A DNA stretch of 64,000 bases. Origin: Comamonas piscis (GTDB taxonomy: Bacteria; Pseudomonadota; Gammaproteobacteria; Burkholderiales; Burkholderiaceae_C). Positions 1 to 9,100 of the stretch are shown here, in pieces (within the stretch, counting starts at the first letter, position 1; every line of letters starts with the position of its first letter). The notes beneath the pieces are model-generated. The model was given only the letters and a program-made list of their open reading frames with translations. It was not told the DNA's origin and did not search any database. The stretch spans positions 3,286,001 through 3,350,000 of the forward strand of contig NZ_CP058554.1 in NCBI RefSeq assembly GCF_014109725.1. The letters are read 5' to 3'. The position numbers and the translations under genes were made by a program.

Positions 1-261
1 GCGTAAGGCGGGTATCTGCAGCCGTAGCTCGCGCAGCAAGATCGCGGCGGCACGCGTTTCTCCCAGCGATACCGCATGGATCCAGACCAGCGGCATATCG
101 GCCACCGCCCGGTACGGCGGCAGATCTGCATACTGGCCAAAGCGCTGCTCCACCGCCTGCGCATAGCCGGGCTCCTGCACGGCGCGGCGGGCCAGCTTGC
201 GCCGCACCAATGGGCGCGCGAGCCGCGCCACCCAGCCGTACAGCCTCAGGCTCCAAGCCAT
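1..261 (-). CDS. waaA: Kdo transferase WaaA, N-terminal fragment
   Basis: N-terminal 87 codons of a 3-deoxy-D-manno-octulosonic acid transferase; the rest lies beyond the left edge. The enzyme adds Kdo from CMP-Kdo to lipid A at the inner membrane in lipopolysaccharide synthesis. The visible protein begins MAWSLRLYGW, then has a basic stretch and the family motif EPGY..A...RFG, followed by WIHAVSLGETRAA, the conserved glycosyltransferase N-domain segment. ATG at 261 is chosen; an in-frame GTG at 273 is possible. It starts 16 bases after the stop of the phosphomannomutase on the same strand, so the two are probably co-transcribed, which fits cell-envelope sugar metabolism. Confidence 0.86.
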   Translation of the reverse strand, partial: MAWSLRLYGWVARLARPLVRRKLARRAVQEPGYAQAVEQRFGQYADLPPYRAVADMPLVWIHAVSLGETRAAAILLRELRLQIPALR

Positions 262-276
262 GGGTTCGGCCACCGT

Positions 277-1674
277 TTAATGCGCTGCGCTGCCGATCAC
301 GGCATCCGGCTTGACCTTCAAGAGCAGCGCCTTCATCTCGCTTTGGATGCGGTGCAAAGCTGCCTGGGTGTGGCCTTCAAAACGCAGCACCAGCACGGGC
401 GTGGTGTTGCTGGCACGGATCAGGCCAAAACCATCGGGCCAGTCCACACGCAGGCCGTCAATGGTGTTGATCTGCGCCGGGGCGCTGAACACGCTGGGGG
501 CCATCTCCTGCAGCTGGGCGCTCAGCTTGTGGGGCTCGCCCTCTTGGCATTCCACATTCAGCTCCGGCGTGCTGTAGCTGCTGGGCAGCGCATGCAGCAA
601 GGCACAAGGGTTCTGGGCCTTGCTCAAAATCTCCAGCAAACGGCAGCCTGCGTAGGTGCCGTCATCAAAGCCGTACCAGCGCTCCTTGAAGAAGATATGG
701 CCGCTCATCTCGCCACCCAGCGGTGCATTGGTCTCGCGCATGCGGGCCTTGATCAGCGAATGCCCGGTCTTGTACATCACCGGCTTGCCGCCTGCGGCCT
801 CGATGGCTGGTGCCAGGCGCTGCGTACATTTGACGTCATAGACGATCTCGCCACCCGGTACGCGCGACAGCACATCTTGCGCAAACAGCATCATCTGGCG
901 GTCGGGGTAGATGTTCTGGCCGTCCTTGGTGACAATGCCCAGGCGGTCGCCATCGCCGTCAAAGGCCAGGCCCAGCTCGGCATCGCCGGTCTTCAGCGCT
1001 TCAATCAGATCACGCAGGTTCTCGGGCTTGCTGGGGTCGGGGTGGTGGTTGGGAAAGTTGCCATCCACCTCGGAAAACAGCTCGGTCACCTCGCAGCCCA
1101 GCGCGCGGAAAATGCCCGGTGCCGTGGCGCCGGCAATGCCATTGCCACTGTCCACGACGATTTTCATCGGGCGGGCCAGCTTGATGTCCGAGACGATGCG
1201 CTCGACATAGGCGGCCGTCACATCCTCCTGGCGCAGCTTGCCGCCGCCCTGGAAGCGCCAGCATTCTTTCTCCATGATCTGGCGCAGTTTCTGGATCTCG
1301 TCGCCGTAAATGGCGCGGCCGGCCAGCACCATCTTGAAGCCGTTGTAGTCCTTGGGGTTGTGGCTGCCCGTCACCTGGATGCCGCTGTGGCACAGGGTGC
1401 TGGCCGCAAAATACAGCATCGGCGTGGTCACACGGCCCACATCGATCACCTCGATACCAGCCTCCACCAGGCCTTGCATCAGCGCGCGGCTCAGCGCATC
1501 GCCAGACAGGCGGCCATCGCGGCCGACCGCTACCACCAGTTCGCCAGCGGCAATCGCCTGCTGGCCAAAGGCCCGGCCCAGCTTCAGCGCCACGCTTTCA
1601 TTGAGGGTGCTCGGCACAACGCCGCGGATGTCATAGGCTTTGAAGATTGCAGAAGAAATCGGCACAGAACTCAC
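277..1674 (-). CDS. algC: Phosphomannomutase/phosphoglucomutase
   Basis: 465-residue alpha-D-phosphohexomutase that interconverts hexose 1- and 6-phosphates for nucleotide-sugar, LPS and exopolysaccharide synthesis in the cytoplasm. Visible family marks are the start KAYDIRG, the phosphoserine loop TGSHNPKDYNG (about residues 102-112), the metal loop AFDGDGDR (about 238-245), the sugar-binding GGEMSGH segment, and the C-terminal phosphate-binding RASNTTP. Length is normal for the AlgC/ManB family. Mannose and glucose specificities cannot be separated from sequence alone. It lies directly upstream of waaA on the same strand. The long open frame on the opposite strand (76-1701) is a codon-bias shadow. 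Confidence 0.93.
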   Translation of the reverse strand: MSSVPISSAIFKAYDIRGVVPSTLNESVALKLGRAFGQQAIAAGELVVAVGRDGRLSGDALSRALMQGLVEAGIEVIDVGRVTTPMLYFAASTLCHSGIQVTGSHNPKDYNGFKMVLAGRAIYGDEIQKLRQIMEKECWRFQGGGKLRQEDVTAAYVERIVSDIKLARPMKIVVDSGNGIAGATAPGIFRALGCEVTELFSEVDGNFPNHHPDPSKPENLRDLIEALKTGDAELGLAFDGDGDRLGIVTKDGQNIYPDRQMMLFAQDVLSRVPGGEIVYDVKCTQRLAPAIEAAGGKPVMYKTGHSLIKARMRETNAPLGGEMSGHIFFKERWYGFDDGTYAGCRLLEILSKAQNPCALLHALPSSYSTPELNVECQEGEPHKLSAQLQEMAPSVFSAPAQINTIDGLRVDWPDGFGLIRASNTTPVLVLRFEGHTQAALHRIQSEMKALLLKVKPDAVIGSAAH

Positions 1675-1952
1675 CTTGTTGTTAGCGCAGAACAGGCATG
1701 AAAAACGGCCTCCATGAGAAGCCGCGCCTTGGCTGCGAGACAGCTATTGTAGGCACGCTCCCGTTCCAGCCCGCGCAGTTGTCCATATGGCGACCCGGGC
1801 GCCGCGCCGCCAAACGCACAATGGCGCCCAGCCAGCCACGGATTGACTGCGTTGTCGCCACCCTTTGCGCAGTGCGCATCAATACAGCGCAAGAATGTCA
1901 CCAATGGCAAGCGCGGCGCCCGCTAGCATGCTGTCTGCCCTTGCGAGAACCT

Positions 1953-2903
1953 ATGCGCCCCACCCCCTCCACCGCTGCTGCCTCTGTCTCTAGCCCCTCT
2001 CTTGCCTCAGCGGCGCCCAGCGCCAGCCGTTGGCTGCCGCCCTTTGTGCTGCTGGCGGTACTCTGGGGGGCGTCCTTCCTGTTCATGCGGCTGGGCGCTT
2101 CGCAATTTGGTGCAGTGCCCACCGCTGGCTTGCGCGTCATCCTGGCGGCGCTCTTCTTGCTGCCGCTGATGCTGATGCGCGGCGAATGGCCAGCCCTCAA
2201 AAAGCATTGGAAGCCGGTGCTGTTCTCCGGCATCATCAATTCGGCCATCCCCTTTTCCCTGTTCGCCTTTGCCGTCGTACACATGCCCACCGGCATGGCG
2301 TCGGTGCTCAATGCCTGTGCCCCGCTGTTTGGTGCGCTGGTGGCATGGCTCTGGCTGGGGGACCGCATCACCGGCTTGCGCATCACCGGCCTGCTGATTG
2401 GTTTCACCGGCGTGGCCCTGCTCGCCTTGCACGACAAACCGGCAAGCGTGGGCGCCACCGGCTGGAGCGCCTATATCGCCATCGCTGCTTGCCTCTGTGC
2501 ATCGCTGAGCTACGGCGTGGCCGCCAGTTTTGCCAAACGCTACCTGGTAGGTGTTCCGCCCCTGGCCACCGCTACGGGCAGCATGATCGGTGCCAGCCTG
2601 TGTCTGCTCATCCCCACCATCGCGTTGTGGCCCAGCCAGATGCCATCTTGGGGCTCATGGCTGGCAGTGGCAGCACTGGCATTGCTGTGTACCAGCGTGG
2701 CTTATATCCTGTATTTCCAGATCATCCAGACCGCAGGCCCGAGCCGCGCAATTGCGGTCACCTTTTTGGCGCCGGTGTTTGCGCTGGTCTATGGCAACTG
2801 GTTTTTGGCAGAACCTATCACCGCCTGGATGCTGGGCTGCGGCGCCATCATCATCGGCGGCACCATGCTGTCGACGGGGCTGATTGGTCGCAAGCGAGCC
2901 TGA
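1953..2903 (+). CDS. EamA/DMT-family inner-membrane transporter
   Basis: 316-residue drug/metabolite transporter with two EamA repeats and about ten hydrophobic helices. The first begins near WLPPFVLLAVLWGASFLFMR, a typical DMT opening with the conserved W-G-x-x-F. The second repeat ends with the helix after PITAWMLGCG. Family members export amino acids, metabolites or drugs; substrate is not predictable. The frame is open back to 1698, but the ATG at 1953 (MRPTPSTAAA) gives the normal family length, and the upstream codons encode a non-hydrophobic basic stretch unlike the family. It stands convergent with the Fur-type gene 7 bases beyond its stop. Confidence 0.87.
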   Translation: MRPTPSTAAASVSSPSLASAAPSASRWLPPFVLLAVLWGASFLFMRLGASQFGAVPTAGLRVILAALFLLPLMLMRGEWPALKKHWKPVLFSGIINSAIPFSLFAFAVVHMPTGMASVLNACAPLFGALVAWLWLGDRITGLRITGLLIGFTGVALLALHDKPASVGATGWSAYIAIAACLCASLSYGVAASFAKRYLVGVPPLATATGSMIGASLCLLIPTIALWPSQMPSWGSWLAVAALALLCTSVAYILYFQIIQTAGPSRAIAVTFLAPVFALVYGNWFLAEPITAWMLGCGAIIIGGTMLSTGLIGRKRA

Positions 2904-2910
2904 ACGGCAG

Positions 2911-3408
2911 TCAGGATTTGTCGGGATCGTGCTTGCAGTCGGCGCAGAGGCCCTGCAAGCGCAACTCGGTCTGCTCCGGCGCCAATCCCTGCTCTTGCAG
3001 CACCTGCAGGTACTGCGCCATCGCCTGGTTGACCCGCGCAGTGGCGGCATCGCCCGCACGCTCTTCCAGGCTTTGTACCGAATGGCAGTCGGTGCATTCA
3101 TAGCGCACCTGCAGCGGCTCCTGCGCATCGGCGCGCAGCGCATAGCGCGTCAGGCGCTCGGCATCCACGCTTTTGACCAGCTTGCCCGCAGCAGCCAGGC
3201 GGTCCAGCAAGCGGTAGCTGGTGACCCGATTGACCTCAACGCCCATTTTCTGCAGCCGGGCCTGCACCTCGGCCACGGACCATTGCACGCCCGGCTGGCT
3301 CTCCACCAGGGCCAGCAAGGCCTTGGTGGCGCGCGTGGCACGCATGCCGGGCGGCAGAGACTGCACGCTCAGTGCTGCCGTGTTGGGGGATGGGGAGCGA
3401 GCGGACAT
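2911..3408 (-). CDS. Fur/Zur-family metalloregulator
   Basis: About 165-residue Fur superfamily repressor. It has a winged-helix DNA-binding domain (TRATKALLALV...VNRVTSYRLLDRLAAAGKL) and a C-terminal dimerisation domain holding two CxxC pairs, CTDC and CADC, which normally form the structural zinc site. The acidic, histidine-poor C-terminus and the presence of both CxxC pairs suit a Zur-like zinc regulator slightly better than iron-sensing Fur, but this is inference. ATG at 3408 is chosen over an upstream TTG at 3441. A 17-bp perfect palindrome lies 28 bases upstream of that ATG and is a plausible autoregulatory operator. No zinc transporter gene is adjacent. Confidence 0.82.
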   Translation of the reverse strand: MSARSPSPNTAALSVQSLPPGMRATRATKALLALVESQPGVQWSVAEVQARLQKMGVEVNRVTSYRLLDRLAAAGKLVKSVDAERLTRYALRADAQEPLQVRYECTDCHSVQSLEERAGDAATARVNQAMAQYLQVLQEQGLAPEQTELRLQGLCADCKHDPDKS

Positions 3409-3435
3409 CGGTGGCTGGGTGTGAGGATGGCTTTG

Positions 3436-3452
3436 ATGCAATTGTGTTGCAT
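3436..3452. promoter_or_regulatory. Palindromic operator candidate upstream of Fur/Zur gene
   Basis: Perfect 17-bp inverted repeat, ATGCAA-TTGTG-TTGCAT, upstream of the Fur/Zur-family start at 3408 and between it and the end of msrA. Position and symmetry fit a site for a dimeric Fur-family repressor. Binding is inferred, not shown. Confidence 0.4.
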
Positions 3453-3487
3453 TATGCCCATCGCCCGCGCCGCGTGCCCGACTGGGC

Positions 3488-4039
3488 CTACTTCAACCAG
3501 TCTGCAAAGCGGGTTTCCAGCTTGTCGACCTTGGGCGCCACTACATAGGTGCAATACGGTTGGCGCGGGTTGTTGTCAAAATAGTCCTGGTGGTAGGCCT
3601 CGGCGTTCCAGAAATGCTGCAAGGGCTCGACCTCGGTGACCACCGGCGCGCCCATCTGGCCGGAGGCATTGAGCTTGTCCACAAAGGCCGTGGCCTCGGC
3701 CAGCTGCTCAGGCGTGGTGGTGTAGATGCCGCTGCGGTACTGCGTGCCCACATCATTGCCCTGGCGGTTGAGCGTCGTTGGGTCATGCGTGGCAAAGAAA
3801 ATGTGCAGCACCTTGTCCAGCGGCAGCACCTGCGGCTCGAAGCTCAGCTCCACGCACTCGGCATGGCCCGTCGTGCCGCTGCACACCTGCTCATAGGTGG
3901 GGTTGGCGATCTGGCCATTGGCATAGCCACTGACCACCTTGACGACGCCGCGCACCCGCCCAAAAACGGCCTCGGTGCACCAAAAACAACCACCGGCAAG
4001 ATAGATTTTTTCCACGGGGGACTGGGCTTCATTGGACAT
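3488..4039 (-). CDS. msrA: Peptide methionine sulfoxide reductase MsrA
   Basis: 183-residue MsrA that reduces methionine-S-sulfoxide in proteins, using thioredoxin. The catalytic motif GGCFWCTEAVF is intact near residue 18, followed by G(Y)ANG and the substrate-pocket residues typical of the family. The ATG at 4039 (MSNEAQSPVEK) is preferred because a GGAG ribosome-binding site lies just upstream and the length then matches the family. An open frame extends to 4078. No msrB is fused or adjacent. The start lies about 200 bases from the divergent TetR-family gene. Confidence 0.93.
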   Translation of the reverse strand: MSNEAQSPVEKIYLAGGCFWCTEAVFGRVRGVVKVVSGYANGQIANPTYEQVCSGTTGHAECVELSFEPQVLPLDKVLHIFFATHDPTTLNRQGNDVGTQYRSGIYTTTPEQLAEATAFVDKLNASGQMGAPVVTEVEPLQHFWNAEAYHQDYFDNNPRQPYCTYVVAPKVDKLETRFADWLK

Positions 4040-4173
4040 CGGAACTCCGGCAAGAAAGGTGGCAGACATACAGGCCAAACAGCGCAGAAGGCACCGTTCG
4101 CTGGCTCCATTTTTAACAGAGAAAAAGTCAGCCCTATGCCAACGCGTTCTCTATTTGTATCACCTCGTTTTGC

Positions 4174-4202
4174 TTGACTTGTCGCGGGCGCCCGCCTACA
4201 TT
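4174..4202 (+). promoter_or_regulatory. Sigma70-type promoter of the efflux operon
   Basis: A -35 element TTGACT at 4174-4179 and a -10 element TACATT at 4197-4202 are separated by exactly 17 bases. It points toward the TetR-adaptor-pump operon. The -10 overlaps the start of a palindromic operator candidate. Confidence 0.55.
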
Positions 4203-4222
4203 ACTAACCCATTGGTCATTAA
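4201..4222. promoter_or_regulatory. TetR-type operator overlapping the efflux promoter
   Basis: Imperfect inverted repeat with 9-base arms, TTACTAACC and GGTCATTAA, around a 4-base spacer; 7 of 9 arm positions pair. It overlaps the -10 element and transcription start region of the operon, as expected for autorepression by the first gene, a TetR-family regulator. Confidence 0.5.
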
Positions 4223-4244
4223 CTGTTTGATTGCGCTGCCCACC

Positions 4245-4919
4245 GTGTCCATCCCGCCTACCCCCCCCGCTTTGGCCGCCGCTGCGCCCCGCCGCAGCCG
4301 CCGCAAAGAGGCCCGGCCTGGCGAGCTGCTGGATGCGGCGCTGGATCTCTTTGTCAGCAAAGGCTATGCCGCTACCAAGGTTGAAGAAGTGGCCCGCCAG
4401 GCCGGCGTTTCCAAGGGCACCTTGTTTCTGTACTTTCCCAGCAAACCAGAGCTGTTTCAGGCTGTGGTACGCCATGTGCTCAGCAGCCGCTTTGCCGAGT
4501 GGGACCTGGAGCTGGATACCTACCAGCACGACACCGCCACCTTGATCCACTACTGCTACGAGGTCTGGTGGCAGCGCATTGGCTCGACCAAGGCCTGCGG
4601 CCTGCCGCACCTGGTGATGGCAGAGGCACATAACTTTCCCGAGATTGCCGCCTTCTACCGCCAGGAAGTGGTGCTGCCCGGCAACCGCCTGATCGAGCGC
4701 GTGCTGCGCCGGGGCATGGAGCGCGGCGAGCTGGCCCCGCTGGACCTGGACTATGGGGTGACCTTGGTACTGGCCCCGCTGATCTTTTGCGCCAGCGTTA
4801 AAAGCACCGGCGGCATTTGCTTGCCAGATCCCGCATTTGATATTCCCCGCTTTTTGAAGATGCAGGCCGATGCACTGATGCACGGCCTGGGCGGCAAGCC
4901 CACCAAGGCCAAGGCATGA
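4245..4919 (+). CDS. TetR/AcrR-family repressor of efflux operon
   Basis: About 224-residue TetR-family regulator. The N-terminal helix-turn-helix is clear: ELLDAALDLFVSKGYAATKVEEVARQAGVSKGTLFLYFPSKPELF. The C-terminal ligand domain starts FAEWDLELD and resembles AcrR/TtgR-type TetR_C regulators. A GTG at 4245 is chosen because the frame extends far upstream through a promoter and palindrome that must be non-coding. The last four bases overlap the start of the membrane-fusion gene (ATGA), so regulator and pump are one operon. Likely represses itself and the pump, relieved by the pump's substrates; the inducer is unknown. Confidence 0.88.
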   Translation: MSIPPTPPALAAAAPRRSRRKEARPGELLDAALDLFVSKGYAATKVEEVARQAGVSKGTLFLYFPSKPELFQAVVRHVLSSRFAEWDLELDTYQHDTATLIHYCYEVWWQRIGSTKACGLPHLVMAEAHNFPEIAAFYRQEVVLPGNRLIERVLRRGMERGELAPLDLDYGVTLVLAPLIFCASVKSTGGICLPDPAFDIPRFLKMQADALMHGLGGKPTKAKA

Positions 4920-6121
4920 AGCGCGCCCTGCCCTGGTTGGCCGCCGCCGTGGTGGCCGTGTTGCTGGCCAGCGGCCTGTGGCGCGGCTGGAAGACCCAGC
5001 AGAACCGGCAACAAGCCTTGGCCCAGGCCGAGCAGGCCAAGGCGCAAGCCGTCTACCAATTGGCTCCGAGCGACGCCATCAGCGTGGCGCCCCAAACCCT
5101 TTTGCTAAGCCTGCCCATCAGCGGCACGGTGAAGGCAGTGAACACCGCCATCATCAAGGCCCGCATCGCCGGCGAGCTGCAGCAGCTGCAACTGCGCGAG
5201 GGCGATCCGGTGCAGGCCGGCCAGGTCGTCGCCCGGGTGGACAGCACGGAGAGCCAGGCCCGCCTGGCCCAGGCCCAGCAGCAGGCCGATGCGGCCCACG
5301 CGCAGCAAGATATCCAGCAGCGCCAGTACGACAACAACCGCGCGCTGGCCAACCAGGGCTTTATCTCGGCCACGGCTTTGGAATCGTCGCAGTCGCAGTG
5401 GCAGGCCGCGCAATCTAACTACCAGGCCGCCCGCTCGGCCGCCGATGTGCTGCGCAAAAACCTGAGCGACACGGTGCTGCGCAGCCCTATCCAGGGGCAG
5501 GTCGCGCGCAAATGGGTGAGCAATGGCGAAAAGGTCGGCCCGGACGCCAATGTGCTGGAGATTGTCGATTTGCGTGCGCTGGAGCTGCAAGCCCAGATGC
5601 CTGCCGCCGATTCGTTGCAGCTGCGGCTGGGCCAAATGGCGCAGTTGCAGGTCGATGGCAGCGGCCAGCCCATCAGTGCCGAGGTGGTGCGCATCAACCC
5701 GCAGGCCGATGCCAACAGCCGCAGCGTGACGGTATATTTGCGCATCGCCGCCCCGGCCGCATCAGCCACCGCTGCAGCACCCGCGTTGCGCCAGGGCTTG
5801 TACCTGCAAGGGCAACTGGTCACGGGCCAGGTGCAGACCATCGCCATACCGCTGGCAGCCGTGCGCACCGACAAACCCGAGCCCTATGTGCAGCTGCTCA
5901 GCGCGCAAGGCGAATCCGGTGAATCACTGCGGGTGCAGCACCAGCCCGTGGTGTTGGGCGCACGCAGCCAGCGTGATGGCGCAACTTGGGTGGCAGTCAC
6001 CCAAGGCCTGCAAGCGGGCCAGCGCATTCTGGGCGGCCAGGTCGGCCAGTTGCGCGAGGCAACGCCCGTCCGGCTGGCACCCGAGGCCGCGCCCGCAACC
6101 CCTGCATCGCCCGCGTCCTGA
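4916..6121 (+). CDS. RND efflux periplasmic adaptor (membrane fusion protein)
   Basis: 401-residue HlyD/AcrA-type adaptor that links the inner-membrane RND pump to an outer-membrane channel. It has an N-terminal membrane anchor (ALPWLAAAVVAVLLASGLW), no lipobox cysteine, a lipoyl half-motif GELQQLQLREGDPVQAGQ, a Gln/Ala-rich coiled-coil hairpin (about residues 115-180), the second half-motif RSPIQGQVARKWVSNGEKVG, and C-terminal beta-barrel and membrane-proximal domains. The start overlaps the TetR stop by ATGA; the stop is three bases before the pump gene. Translation is therefore tightly coupled. Confidence 0.93.
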   Translation: MKRALPWLAAAVVAVLLASGLWRGWKTQQNRQQALAQAEQAKAQAVYQLAPSDAISVAPQTLLLSLPISGTVKAVNTAIIKARIAGELQQLQLREGDPVQAGQVVARVDSTESQARLAQAQQQADAAHAQQDIQQRQYDNNRALANQGFISATALESSQSQWQAAQSNYQAARSAADVLRKNLSDTVLRSPIQGQVARKWVSNGEKVGPDANVLEIVDLRALELQAQMPAADSLQLRLGQMAQLQVDGSGQPISAEVVRINPQADANSRSVTVYLRIAAPAASATAAAPALRQGLYLQGQLVTGQVQTIAIPLAAVRTDKPEPYVQLLSAQGESGESLRVQHQPVVLGARSQRDGATWVAVTQGLQAGQRILGGQVGQLREATPVRLAPEAAPATPASPAS

Positions 6122-6124
6122 TCC

Positions 6125-9100
6125 ATGTGGTTCACCCGCCTCAGTCTGAACAACCCGGTGCTGGCCACGATGATGATGGCGGCGCTGGTGGTGCTGGGCC
6201 TGTTTTCGCTGCAGCGCCTCAAGGTGGACCAGTTCCCAAACATCGACTTCCCGGTGGTGGTAATCACGGTCGATTACCCCGGTGCCGCGCCTGAGATTGT
6301 CGAGAGCGAGGTCACCAAGAAGATCGAGGAAGCGGTCAACGCGGTCGCCGGCATCAGCGCCCTCACCTCGCGCAGCTACGAGGGCACGGCCGTCATCATC
6401 ATGGAGTTCCAGATCTCTGTGGACGGGCGCCGGGCGGCCGAGGATGTGCGCGAGAAGATCGCCGCTGTGCGCCCCTTGCTGCGCGACGAGGTCAAAGACC
6501 CGCGCGTGATCCGCTTTGACCCGGCCGATGCGGCCGTCTGGTCGCTGGCCCTGCTGCCCGACCCCAGCCGGGGCACACCGCCCAGCGCGATTGCGATGAC
6601 CTCCTGGGCCGATCAGGTGCTGAAAAAGCGGCTGGAGAACGTGCGCGGCGTGGGCGCCGTGAACCTGGTGGGCGGCACGCCGCGCGAGATCAATGTCTAC
6701 CTGAACCCGCAGCAGATGGAGGCGCTGTCCATCTCGGCCAGCGAAGTGGCCGACGCGGTGCGCCGCGAAAACCAGGATCTGCCGTTGGGTTCGGTGCGCT
6801 CACGCGATCAGGACCGGCTGGTGCAGATCGACTCGCGCATGAAGCGGCCCGAGGACTTCAACCAGATCATCGTGGCTCGCCGCAATGGCGCGCCTATCTA
6901 CCTGCACCAGGTCGCCCGCGTGCAGGATGGCGCGCAGGAGCTAAAGAACCTGGCCCTGTACAACGGCGGCCGCACCCTGCTGCTGTCGATCCAAAAAACG
7001 CAGGAAGAGAACACCATCGAGGTGGTCGATGGCCTGCGCCGTGCGGCGGCCGAGATCACGCCCGAGCTGCCACCGGGCCTGCGACTGGAGCCGATTGCCG
7101 ATGCATCGCGGCCGATACGAGTGGCCGTCGACAATGTGCGCGAGACCCTGGTTGAGGGCGCCGTGCTCACTGTGCTGATCGTGTTTCTGTTCCTGCGCTC
7201 CTGGCGCTCGACGGTCATCACCGGGCTAACCCTGCCGATCTCGATCATCGGCACCTTCTTCTTCATGTACGCCTTTGGCTTCACCATCAATATGGTGACC
7301 TTGATGGCCTTGTCGCTGTGCGTGGGCCTGCTGATCGATGACGCCATCGTCGTGCGGGAGAACATCGTGCGCCACCTGCAGATGGGAAAATCCGCCTACC
7401 GCGCGGCGCTGGAAGGTACGCAGGAGATTGGCCTGGCCGTTCTGGCCACCACCTTGTCGATCGTGGCGGTGTTTCTGCCGATCGGCTTTATGGGCGGCAT
7501 CATCGGCAAGTTCTTCCATGAGTTTGGCCTGACCATCGTCGTTGCGGTGCTGCTGTCGATGTTTGTCAGCTTCACCTTGGACCCGATGCTCTCCAGCGTC
7601 TGGCATGACCCCAGCGTCCACAAAGGCGGCAAGCCCGCGTCCAACCGGTTCGCACGCGCGCTGGACCGGGCACTGGCCGGGTTTGAGGCGGCCACCGAGC
7701 AGTTGAGCGCCGGCTACCAGCGCCTGCTCGCCTGGGCGCTCGGCCACCGCTTCACCAGTCTGTTGGTGGCGCTGGCCATCTTTGTCCTCAGCCTGCTGTT
7801 GCTGCCCTTGCTGGGCACTGAATTTGTGCCGCGTGCGGATTTCTCCGAAACTCAGATCCGCTTCAATGTGCCGGTCGGCGCATCGGTTGAAGCCACCGAG
7901 GCAAGGGCCCGCCAGGTCGAAGAAGCGGTGCGCCGCAACCCTGCTGTGCGCTACACCCTGACCACCATCAACACCGGCAATGCCAATGGCAAGAACTACG
8001 CCAGCATGTATGTGCGCTTGGTGGACCGCAGCCAGCGTAGCCAGGATGTGCAACAGATATCGGCCAGCCTGCGCGCCGAGCTGAACCAGATCGCCGGCAT
8101 CCAGGTCACCCACGTGGGCCTGCTGGAGGCCGTGGGCGGCCAAAAGCAAGTGGAATTCTCGCTGCAAGGCCCGGATCTGCAAGAGCTCGAACGCCTGGCA
8201 CGCCAGGTGAGTGAGCGCCTGCGGCACATCCCCGGCTTGGTGGACCTGGACAGCAGCGTGCTGGAGCGCGAGCCCATTGTGCAGCTGCAGTTCAACCGCG
8301 ATGCGGCATCGGACCTGGGCCTGCCGATGGGCCAGGTGGCCACGGCACTGCGTACCCTGGTCGAAGGCGACACGGTGGGCAACTGGCGTGCGGGAGATAA
8401 CCAAACCTATGACGTGCGGGTGCGCCTGGCACCCGAAGCACGTGAGAACCCGCAGATGCTGGCCCAGCTGCCGCTGACGGCGATGGGCGCCAATGGCCAG
8501 CCGCACACGGTGCGCCTGAGCCAGCTGGCAACCTTGACGGAAACCACCGGCCCCAACCGCATCAACCGCCGGGCGATGAACCGCGAAGTCGCCTTCAATG
8601 CCAACGCCAACCAGCGCAGCGCCGGCGAGGTGGCGGCCGATATCCGCGCGGTGCTGGAGCAAACCACCTTCCCGCCCGGTTACCGCTACGAGTTTGCTGG
8701 CAGCACCAAGAACATGCAGGAGTCTTTCGGCTATGCGCTGTCTGCATTGGCCCTGGCGGTGATCTTTATCTACATGATCCTGGCCAGCCAGTTCCGCAGC
8801 TTTTTGCAGCCCCTTGCGCTGATGACCTCGCTGCCGCTGACCTTGATTGGCGTGGTGCTCACCTTGATGATGTTTGGCACCACCTTGTCGATGTTCTCCA
8901 TCATCGGCGTCATCTTGCTGATGGGCCTGGTCACCAAGAATGCGATCTTGCTGGTGGACTTTGCGATACGCGCCCGCCAGCCCCACCAGGACGACAACGG
9001 CCAGGCTGTGCCCGGCCTGCCGCGCGAGCAGGCCTTGCTGCTGGCCGCCCGGGTGAGGCTGCGCCCTATTTTGATGACCACCTTGGCGATGGTGTTCGGC

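Noticed and set aside
76..1701. 541-codon open frame opposite phosphomannomutase
   Set aside because: Composition is low-complexity and there is no family match; the minus-strand gene is an intact phosphohexomutase.
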